Below, piece by piece: positions 7,209 through 12,961 of a stretch of DNA of 12,961 nucleotides. The DNA is from Arenicellales bacterium (GTDB taxonomy: Bacteria; Pseudomonadota; Gammaproteobacteria; Arenicellales; UBA868), in assembly GCA_028825345.1 (NCBI GenBank), contig JAPKAJ010000045.1, positions 1 through 12,961 on the forward strand. Reading direction: 5' to 3'. Every line of letters begins with the position of its first letter. The first letter of the stretch is position 1. The notes under the pieces were generated by a model. That model was not told where the DNA came from. It worked only from the letters and a program-made list of their open reading frames with translations, and did not search any database. Position numbers and translations under genes: made by a program.

Positions 7209-8230
7209 GACGCGACCTCCTCGCCCGCCGTCTGGTACAGGAAGCAATGGACTTCATGTATGGGGGAAAGCTGGGTCAGCGGTGGAAATTGGTCGTCGCA
7301 GAGCCCCGGCTTGAACGAATCACAGCGCGGATGGAAAGCACAGCCCGGGGGACGTTCAAACAGGCTGGGGACCGAGCCACGGATCGAGGCCAACTGACGC
7401 CGGGCGCTCAAATCGCCAAGTCGGGGAATGGCGCTTAACAGCCTGACGGTGTAGGGGTGCTGAGGGTTTTTGAAGATCTCACCAACCGGTCCCTTCTCGA
7501 CGATCTTGCCCATGTACATGATGGCAACGTCATCGGCGATCTGGGCGACGACGCCAAGATCATGAGTGATGAAGATCATCGACATCCCGTCATCGGCCTT
7601 GAGGCGGCGCATGATCTCGAGAATCTGGGCTTGTATGGTGACGTCGAGAGCCGTCGTCGGTTCGTCGGCGATGAGCACCGATGGATTGCAGGCCAAGGCT
7701 TTTGCGATCATACCGCGTTGGCGCATGCCGCCCGAGAACTCGTACGGAAATTGATCGACCGCGCGGGCGGGATCGGGAATGCCCACCTTGTCGAGCAGAT
7801 CGATGGAAAGGGCGCGCGCTTCGGCCTTGGTGGCCTTGAGATGCAACCGGATCACCTCGCCGATCTGATTGCCGATGGTGTGAAGCAGGGAAAACGAGCT
7901 CATCGGCTCCTGAAAAATCATGGCGATGTGGTTGCCGCGAATGTTTCGGATTGCCTTACACTCCGCGGGCATAGATGCCAGATCGACGGTAGATTGCGTA
8001 TCGGGATCTCTGAAGTTGATTTGGCCGGACGAGATGCGCAACTCGCGTGGAAGCAGGCGGAGAAGCGCCTGCGAGGTTAAGCTTTTGCCGCAGCCCGACT
8101 CGCCGACCAGGGCAAGCACCTTGCCGGCGGAAAGCTTGAAATCGATCCCCTGGACGACCGGAATGTCCTCGCCGTCGAAATCGAGAGTGATGTGGAGGTC
8201 GCGAACGTCGAGAAGAACATCATTTTGCAT
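7205..8230 (-). CDS. Dpp/Opp-type ABC importer ATPase, first subunit (DppD/OppD-like)
   Basis: ATP-binding subunit of 341 residues, partner of the next ATPase. Walker A GESGCGKS (43-50), Q107 in IFQEP, signature SGGMRQ (166-171), Walker B VLIADE (185-190) with the D-loop, and H223 in FITHDLG are intact, so it should be catalytically competent. The C-terminal oligo/dipeptide extension is present (KNPQHPYTVRLLSAIP), with a four-cysteine pattern (PGCAFHPRC, GLC, HEVHC). The DppD protein of E. coli has been reported to hold an iron-sulfur cluster in this area; whether this one does is not known. The start ATG lies 9 bases after the permease stop with only a weak purine-rich site, and an ATG three codons in (8221) is a less likely start. 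It overlaps the following gene by 4 bases. Confidence 0.92.
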   Translation of the reverse strand: MQNDVLLDVRDLHITLDFDGEDIPVVQGIDFKLSAGKVLALVGESGCGKSLTSQALLRLLPRELRISSGQINFRDPDTQSTVDLASMPAECKAIRNIRGNHIAMIFQEPMSSFSLLHTIGNQIGEVIRLHLKATKAEARALSIDLLDKVGIPDPARAVDQFPYEFSGGMRQRGMIAKALACNPSVLIADEPTTALDVTIQAQILEIMRRLKADDGMSMIFITHDLGVVAQIADDVAIMYMGKIVEKGPVGEIFKNPQHPYTVRLLSAIPRLGDLSARRQLASIRGSVPSLFERPPGCAFHPRCDSFKPGLCDDQFPPLTQLSPIHEVHCFLYQTAGEEVAS

Positions 8231-8239
8231 GCTGGTATC

Positions 8240-9367
8240 TTACTTGGAGTAGGGGTCGGCGGCATCGCGCATGCCGTCACCAACGAAGTTAAAGGCAAGC
8301 ACCGCCAAAACGACGAACAACCCTGGAATCAGTAACCAGGGCATGTGGGCGATCGATCGTACGTTCTGCGCCGCGTACAACAGTACGCCCCAGCTTTCCA
8401 CGGGATCGCGCAGGCCCAGGCCAAGGAAGCTGAGCGAGGTTTCGGCAAGCAGGATTTCGGGGAACGCAATGGTCACATCGACGATCATGTAACTCATGAA
8501 CGACGGCAACAAGTGGCGCAGGATAATTCTCATGTCGGTGCAACCGGACAACCGCGCCGCCAGGGTGAAGTCCTCCTCGCGCAGGGCCAGCAGTTTGCTT
8601 CGCACGGTCCGCGCCAGGTGCGTCCAGCCAATCAGGGCGAGAATAAAGGTGATCGCCAGGTAGACCTGAAACGAGGTCCACTCCCTGGGCAGCGTTGCGC
8701 TCAACGCCAGCCACAGCGGCAGGGTGGGCACCGAGCGGATAAATTCGATCAATCGCATGATTAAATTGTCAATCATGCCGCCGAAGTAACCTGCGATTCC
8801 GCCGATTATGGCGCCCAGAATGAAGGCGAAGGCTACCCCAACAAGTCCCACCGACAGCGAAACCCGCGTCGCGTGCAGGGTTCGCGTGAACACATCGCGT
8901 CCCAAGTTGTCGGTCCCGAAAAGATGAACAAACCCGCCTTCGGCAGCGATCAGGTGGATATCGGTGTCGATCAAACCCCAGAACTTGTAGGCGCTGCCAC
9001 GAACGAAGAATTGGATCGGCCAGAATTTAGTTTCGTCAATAACCGAAAGTTTCCGCAAGGTTACCGGATCACGCTTGGTGGTTCTGGCATAGACAAAAGG
9101 CCGGGGGTGGAAATTCCACTCGGCATCAAAAAAATGAATGCCCATGGGACCGCTGGCCAGGTACTTATTGTTTCGCTCGGATGGAACAACCGGACTGAGG
9201 AACTCGGCGAAGACCGCCGAAAAGACAAGTACCGCAAGCATGGTCATGCCGACCAGCGCCATGTGGTGCTTTTTGTACTTCCACCACATGAGCTGCCACT
9301 GTGTCGCCACCTCGGGGCGTCTGAGACGTCCCTTGCGCAGGGCTATGGCTTGCACGGTTGTCGTCAT
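8240..9367 (-). CDS. Dpp/Opp-type ABC importer permease (DppC/OppC-like)
   Basis: Inner-membrane permease of 375 residues. A first membrane helix lies at about 38-58, then a long periplasmic stretch to about 148, then HLFGTDNLGRDVFTRTLHATRVSLSVG (from 148), which is diagnostic for the DppC/OppC type, and further helices (about 170-195 onward). The EAA coupling loop reads EEDFTLAARLSGCTDMRIILRHLLPS and contacts the ATPases. The periplasmic stretch between helix 1 and the FGTD motif is around 90 residues, longer than in usual dipeptide permeases, as seen in the larger oligopeptide/agrocinopine-like systems. The start ATG is one base after the stop of the other permease, so the two are translated together. 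Confidence 0.92.
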   Translation of the reverse strand: MTTTVQAIALRKGRLRRPEVATQWQLMWWKYKKHHMALVGMTMLAVLVFSAVFAEFLSPVVPSERNNKYLASGPMGIHFFDAEWNFHPRPFVYARTTKRDPVTLRKLSVIDETKFWPIQFFVRGSAYKFWGLIDTDIHLIAAEGGFVHLFGTDNLGRDVFTRTLHATRVSLSVGLVGVAFAFILGAIIGGIAGYFGGMIDNLIMRLIEFIRSVPTLPLWLALSATLPREWTSFQVYLAITFILALIGWTHLARTVRSKLLALREEDFTLAARLSGCTDMRIILRHLLPSFMSYMIVDVTIAFPEILLAETSLSFLGLGLRDPVESWGVLLYAAQNVRSIAHMPWLLIPGLFVVLAVLAFNFVGDGMRDAADPYSK

Positions 9368-9368
9368 A

Positions 9369-10364
9369 TCAGGCTTGCCCTTCCATTCGGATTCGCGGGT
9401 CGAGGAGGACCAGCAAAAGGTCCGATATGAAAGTGCCGATGATGGTGAACGCGCAGTAGATAAGAACCATACCGCCGGCCAGATACATGTCCTGGTTCAA
9501 CAACGCGTGGAGGAATAGGGGCCCGGTATCAGGAAGCGACATCACGACGCCGACGATGGGCGCCCCAGAAATAACATAGGTGAGCCGCCAACCGAGGGTG
9601 GCGACGATCGGGTTGAGTGCCATGCGTACGGGGTATTTGAGCAACAGGCGCATGGGCGAAAGCCCACCGGCGCGGGCCGCCATTACGTACATCTTATCGA
9701 GTTCGTCCAGGGTCGACGCCCGTATGGTCCGAATCAGGTAAGCGGTACCGGCGGTGCCGAGGACGACCACGGGCACCCACAGATGTTCCGCGAGGTTCAC
9801 CACTCTCGGCCAACTCCACGGTGCATCCTGATACTCGGGGGAAAACAGTCCCCCGACGCTCTGCCCAAACCATTGCTGACCCAGATACATGAGGATCAAC
9901 GCAAGCAGGAAGTTGGGTATCGCCAACCCAACATAGCCGACCGTGGAAAAGATATGATCGGTCGCCGAATATTGCCGCACTGCCGAGTATATGCCGATCG
10001 GAATTGCCAAACCGTACATCAGGATCAATGTCGAGAAGGCCAGCAACAGAGTGAGCGGAAGGCGTTCGGCAATCAGGTCGGAGACGGGCCGCCGCCATTC
10101 CCACGAATACCCCATGTCGCCTTCGAGAACCATATTGGATATCCATTTCCCGTACTGAATATACCATGGCTTATCGATACCCAGACGGCGGCGTATCTCA
10201 TCAAGCTCCTCAACTTTGATGGGTGCGCCGGCCTGCTGTCGCTTGTTGGCGTAGGAGTCGGCGAAATCGCCTGGCGGTAGCTGGATCAGAACGAAGGCAA
10301 CCATCGAGACGGCGGCCAACGTCAAGATCATGTACACAAAACGATTTATAACAAATCTTATCAT
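9369..10364 (-). CDS. Dpp/Opp-type ABC importer permease (DppB/OppB-like)
   Basis: Inner-membrane permease of 331 residues forming the pore with the DppC-like subunit. Helix 1 (about 10-30) is followed by the hallmark LPPGDF and a periplasmic section with DEIRRRLGIDKPWYIQYGKWISN and GDMGYSWEWRRPV, then helices from about 100 onward (LTLLLAFSTLILMYGLAIPIG). The EAA loop is DKMYVMAARAGGLSPMRLLLKYPVRMAL, where the usual ARAKG reads ARAGG. I chose the ATG at 10362-10364; a TTG one codon upstream is possible. The Shine-Dalgarno is weak. It lies 150 bases after the solute-binding protein gene, behind a hairpin, so it is probably expressed at a lower level from the same transcript. Confidence 0.9.
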   Translation of the reverse strand: MIRFVINRFVYMILTLAAVSMVAFVLIQLPPGDFADSYANKRQQAGAPIKVEELDEIRRRLGIDKPWYIQYGKWISNMVLEGDMGYSWEWRRPVSDLIAERLPLTLLLAFSTLILMYGLAIPIGIYSAVRQYSATDHIFSTVGYVGLAIPNFLLALILMYLGQQWFGQSVGGLFSPEYQDAPWSWPRVVNLAEHLWVPVVVLGTAGTAYLIRTIRASTLDELDKMYVMAARAGGLSPMRLLLKYPVRMALNPIVATLGWRLTYVISGAPIVGVVMSLPDTGPLFLHALLNQDMYLAGGMVLIYCAFTIIGTFISDLLLVLLDPRIRMEGQA

Positions 10365-10470
10365 CAACGACTCTAAGTATTTGTTATCTAATATTTACTA
10401 CGTTTCATCATCGATAGGGAATGCTGTTGTCCGCTTGAGCCATTTATTTTTATGTGTCATAACAAAAGGT

Positions 10471-10499
10471 GTCGGAGGCGGAACCTGTCCGCCTCCAAC
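10471..10499 (-). terminator. Hairpin with T-run after the solute-binding protein gene (terminator or attenuator)
   Basis: On the minus strand a 12-bp stem (GTTGGAGGCGGA with TCCGCCTCCGAC, one U.G pair) closes a 5-base loop, and ACCTTTTG follows at 10470-10463. It begins 16 bases after the stop of the solute-binding gene. As the permeases continue in the same direction, it is more likely a partial terminator, or an mRNA 3'-end stabiliser that lets the binding protein be made in excess over the membrane parts, than a full stop. Confidence 0.75.
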
Positions 10500-10514
10500 G
10501 ATATTTGATGTGAC

Positions 10515-12542
10515 TTATTTAAAGTACCACTGATCTGCCCGATACGGATAGTCATAACCATAATTGAAATGGCTGACATTCCATCCCTCGGGGATGTTGG
10601 TAATTTTATTCGTCACGACAAGCGGTCTAGGAAGACTGCCCATCGTTCCGATAATCACCATGTTCTCAAGGTTGATCTTCACCATTTCAGTTCCGATCTC
10701 CATGTAGCGTTTGCTGCCCGGAAGAACTGTTTTCCATACTTCTGAAAGCTCGAACAAACGTTTGGCCCATGCGGGTGGTTCTTCGCCTGAAGCCCCGTTT
10801 GATGCAACCCAGTCACGCCACGGAACACCAACCAACGGACCAATGTCGCTGTAGGGTGGAATATAGACGTCGATTTGACTGATCATGGTCGGCTCGTAAG
10901 GAACATCCCATTCCATGTTGATGTCACTGGTGCTGTTGGATGCTTTCTCACGCATCAGCTGGGTTGTCACTTCCTTGACGGTGACATTGATGCCAACCTT
11001 TTTCCAATAGTCAGAAACCAGGGTCGCGAACTCAGCGGAGCTGTGTTGCGCCGTAAATTCCCAAAGCAGGGTGAACGGCTTTCCATCGGGTCCCGTACGT
11101 TTGCCGTCGGAACCCATCTTCATGCCCATATCGTCGAGCAAAACCTTTGCCCCTGCAGGGTCGTGAGCAATCAAATAGTTACGGTTCGCATCGGTTACGA
11201 ACGGCACACCGATAGGGACGGCCTGCTCAGGTTTGCCAAGTCCAAACCATAGAACTTCGTTCAACTCATTTCGGTTGATCGCCAGCGACATTGCTTTTCT
11301 GAACCGCAAATCGCTGTAAACAGCCCGCAAACTGGGGTCCTTGATTGTCTGATTGAAAACGATATAAGGGCCGTAGGCTCCTGACGGACGTTTAACAGTA
11401 TAACCGCCCTTGGCTTCACCCTCTTTCAGGACGGGGAAATTATTGAGAGCCATCGTCTGCGTCTTCACATCGACTTCACCATTGAGTATCGAAAGAACAA
11501 ACAATTCCTGATCGAGGAAGCGTTCGTGATGGCGGTCAATATAGGGCAACTGATTGCCTGCGGTATCGACCTTGAAGTAATAGGGATTGGCAATGAACTG
11601 CCGACGCTGTGTATTGGTTACAAGCTCGACGAGGTGACTTTCGAGAGTCGGCCGGGTCAACGCGTGTGCTGTGATGTTCTCTGCGTCTTTCCACTTGTGC
11701 CAAATCAGCCCGAATCGCTGAACCCAACCTTCATGACCTGCCGCTTTCGCCTCGGCGTCCGCCTTCGGGTTGTATTTGGGAAGATAAGGCATGTAATGAT
11801 GTTTGGGCGCGTAGGCGGCAAAATACGACCCGCCGGTTGCCAGAAAGTGCAGCAGGCCGGGATAAGGTGCGGCGAAATCGAACCGGAAATTCTGTGCGTC
11901 AATCTTCGTAACTTCAACCGGCTTGCCGCCAACCATCCAGACCGACGGTACCACCTTATGGAGGTCTTTGTTCATGATGATGTCATTAATATAGAAAACG
12001 ACGTCATCGGCGGTAAAAGGTTCGCCATCCGACCACTTGTGGCCCTTACGCAACGTCATGGTGATGGAACTTAAATCGTCGTTCCATTTCCATGACTTGG
12101 CGACGTTGGGAACCAACGTCTGCAGATCGTCACTAATTCGAACAAGGTTAACCTGACGCCAACTCAGAATTTCGGACGTTCCTGACTCCAGTGCCTTGGC
12201 CAGACCGCGCAACATGCCGCCGTATTTGCCGCAATCCTTGTACGGCAGGTAGATCAAGGCGTCTTCCGGAACCCGCATTGCGACCGGCGGAAGCTTGCCG
12301 GTCTTGACCTGATCGGCGAATAACGGGTTACTTTTGAGCGCCAGCTTTTTGCCAATTTGCTTTTCGTAGTCGGGCAAATCGAGCTGGTAGGGCTGTGAGC
12401 TATTGATGCCCTGTGGATCGGCCACGCTGGGGCAACTCGATGCCAACCCGACACCCGGATCGGAAATTGTGATGAGCAAAACGGCCCCCAACGTGGCACC
12501 TGAAATGGCTCTGCCTGACGGCAGGAATTCTGAATAAAGCAT
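10515..12542 (-). CDS. Large family 5 extracellular solute-binding protein of the ABC importer
   Basis: Periplasmic substrate receptor of 675 residues, longer than the about 530 of DppA/OppA. The N-terminus (1-34) has a hydrophobic stretch GATLGAVLLITI and a likely signal-peptidase site after GLA; the SSC that follows makes a poor lipobox. The SBP_bac_5 core is visible as LQTLVPNVAKSWKWNDD, LRKGHKWSDGEPFTADDVVF, FRFDFAAPYPGLLHFLATGG, DTAGNQLPYIDRHHE, SDLRFRKAMSLAINRNELNEVL and LLWEFTAQHSSAEFATLVSDYWKKVGINVTVKEVT. The C-terminus ends in YPYRADQWYF, a feature I associate with a large subfamily found beside carbohydrate or polyol catabolic genes, not with simple dipeptide receptors. The start is strongly supported by AAGGAGGT four bases before the ATG. 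Ligand unknown; the neighbouring hydrolase suggests an organic sulfate, phosphodiester or phosphonate ester. It is the first gene of the importer operon. Confidence 0.9.
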   Translation of the reverse strand: MLYSEFLPSGRAISGATLGAVLLITISDPGVGLASSCPSVADPQGINSSQPYQLDLPDYEKQIGKKLALKSNPLFADQVKTGKLPPVAMRVPEDALIYLPYKDCGKYGGMLRGLAKALESGTSEILSWRQVNLVRISDDLQTLVPNVAKSWKWNDDLSSITMTLRKGHKWSDGEPFTADDVVFYINDIIMNKDLHKVVPSVWMVGGKPVEVTKIDAQNFRFDFAAPYPGLLHFLATGGSYFAAYAPKHHYMPYLPKYNPKADAEAKAAGHEGWVQRFGLIWHKWKDAENITAHALTRPTLESHLVELVTNTQRRQFIANPYYFKVDTAGNQLPYIDRHHERFLDQELFVLSILNGEVDVKTQTMALNNFPVLKEGEAKGGYTVKRPSGAYGPYIVFNQTIKDPSLRAVYSDLRFRKAMSLAINRNELNEVLWFGLGKPEQAVPIGVPFVTDANRNYLIAHDPAGAKVLLDDMGMKMGSDGKRTGPDGKPFTLLWEFTAQHSSAEFATLVSDYWKKVGINVTVKEVTTQLMREKASNSTSDINMEWDVPYEPTMISQIDVYIPPYSDIGPLVGVPWRDWVASNGASGEEPPAWAKRLFELSEVWKTVLPGSKRYMEIGTEMVKINLENMVIIGTMGSLPRPLVVTNKITNIPEGWNVSHFNYGYDYPYRADQWYFK

Positions 12543-12546
12543 CTAA

Positions 12547-12554
12547 ACCTCCTT
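12547..12554 (-). promoter_or_regulatory. Strong ribosome-binding site of the solute-binding protein gene
   Basis: The minus strand reads AAGGAGGT followed by TTAG and the ATG at 12542. This is close to the ideal anti-16S sequence and spacing, clearly stronger than the sites of the other genes in the window. It fits high production of the periplasmic receptor and settles the start codon. Confidence 0.8.
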
Positions 12555-12592
12555 GATTAGATTGATTAGCTCTTGGCCTGATTGGCTAAGAT

Positions 12593-12628
12593 TATTAGTA
12601 CCGTATAACACTAATATGCCAATGTCAA
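12593..12628 (-). promoter_or_regulatory. Candidate promoter with overlapping inverted repeat upstream of the importer operon
   Basis: On the minus strand a perfect TTGACA (12628-12623) is followed after 17 bases by TACGGT (12605-12600), a weak but correctly placed -10 (T1, A2 and T6 match). A 7-bp inverted repeat with a 10-base spacer, TATTAGT-N10-ACTAATA (12593-12616), covers the -10. This is where an operator for a repressor would sit. Transcription would start near 12593, about 50 bases before the ATG. No regulator gene for it is in the window. Confidence 0.45.
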
Positions 12629-12757
12629 GAAAGAATGCTAAAATAAGTGTGTCCTGCTAATGTTTTAAATCTAACTAACTGATAATATTATATTTAAAAT
12701 TAATGAGTATTATTATTCGACATATAATTATATTTTTTGTACATATTTTTTGATTAA
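12629..12757. other. A+T-rich intergenic stretch, nothing further identified
   Basis: Between the candidate promoter and the probable insertion-sequence end the sequence is very A+T-rich with short palindromes such as ATAATATTAT. I see no coding frame and no RNA gene. It could hold activator sites or simply be the target region of the insertion. Confidence 0.4.
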
Positions 12758-12961
12758 GGGCATCTCTAAAAACTCTTTTTCAGTTAAAACGTCTTGAAAA
12801 TCTGTTGTATTATGGTATAGTTGTTAAATGTAATAAATAATAAAATCAATGACTAACACGAACATATAGAAGTGCCATGATGGGATTTTTTGATTTCGAA
12901 TTTAAAATGGATGACATTAAGAAACATCAACCCCCTTTGCAAAAACTCAATAAGGTAATAG
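12758..12961 (+). mobile_element. Left end of an IS5-like insertion sequence, cut by window edge
   Basis: A GGGCATCTCTAAAAACTC stretch beginning near 12758 looks like the terminal inverted repeat and subterminal region of IS5-type elements as I remember them. It is followed, at the distance usual for a leader, by the start of a transposase-like ORF at 12877. The other end and the target duplication are outside the window, so the element limit is approximate. Confidence 0.5.
12877..12961 (+). CDS. N-terminus of a probable IS5-family transposase (partial)
   Basis: From an ATG-ATG pair at 12877-12882 the frame stays open to the window edge (28 codons). It begins MMGFFDFEFKMDDIKKH and then has DPL-type QPPLQKLNKVI, like the N-terminal 'F...D-PL-KLN..I-W' region of IS5-group DDE transposases. 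The catalytic part is outside the window. The ribosome site is weak, as is common for transposases. It diverges from the importer operon. Confidence 0.5.
   Translation, partial: MMGFFDFEFKMDDIKKHQPPLQKLNKVI

Noticed and set aside
7457..8080. Plus-strand open frame of 207 codons opposite the first ATPase
   Set aside because: It is antisense to intact Walker A, signature and Walker B motifs and has no family features of its own.
12553..12569. Direct repeat TTGATTAG twice with one base between, next to the ribosome site
   Set aside because: Too short and A+T-rich to separate from chance; no sign of wider repetition.
1..12961. CRISPR arrays, tRNA or rRNA genes, and defence systems
   Set aside because: I looked for regular repeats, cloverleaf-like sequences and nuclease or helicase motifs and saw none.

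Overview
The window looks like a piece of a proteobacterial genome, most likely alphaproteobacterial. The hints are the PMH-like sulfatase, the form of the FAD-dependent pair and a DeoR-type regulator fragment, all of which resemble alphaproteobacterial proteins I remember; no search was possible. Coding regions are moderately to clearly G+C-rich. Both the upstream flank (12543-12961) and the gaps at 10368-10514 and 4115-4278 are strongly A+T-rich. All eight full-length genes lie on the minus strand, so the biological reading order runs from the right end to the left.

Right to left: (a) the left end of an IS5-like insertion sequence, cut by the window edge (about 12758-12961); (b) an A+T-rich upstream region with a candidate promoter, an overlapping inverted repeat and a strong Shine-Dalgarno; (c) a complete Dpp/Opp-type ABC importer: a large family 5 solute-binding protein (10515-12542), a terminator-like hairpin behind it, two permeases (9369-10364 and 8240-9367) and two ATPases (7205-8230 and 6165-7208); (d) a cytoplasmic formylglycine-type sulfatase/phosphonate monoester hydrolase (4621-6168), joined to the last ATPase by an ATGA overlap; (e) a remnant of a DeoR-family repressor (4279-4620), reduced to its C-terminal half and lying in the same frame directly after the sulfatase stop; (f) a glycerol-type catabolic operon: a GlpA/GlpD-like FAD dehydrogenase with a C-terminal BFD-type [2Fe-2S] site (2666-4114), a partner FAD oxidoreductase (1639-2673) and a glycerol-kinase-like FGGY kinase (110-1519); (g) a long hairpin at 65-112 that contains the kinase stop codon and the stop of a partial plus-strand ORF at the left edge.

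Working model (inference): the ABC importer brings in an organic sulfate, phosphodiester or phosphonate ester. The cytoplasmic hydrolase cleaves it. The released polyol, perhaps glycerol or a relative, is phosphorylated by the FGGY kinase and oxidised by the two-protein flavin dehydrogenase. Against a single ancestral operon stand the broken DeoR gene and the change in base composition at the junction, which suggest that the importer-hydrolase block was joined to the glycerol block by recombination. The most interesting points are the regulator remnant at the junction, the FGGY kinase lacking the arginine expected for glycerol binding, and the internal 57-bp duplication in the FAD oxidoreductase.
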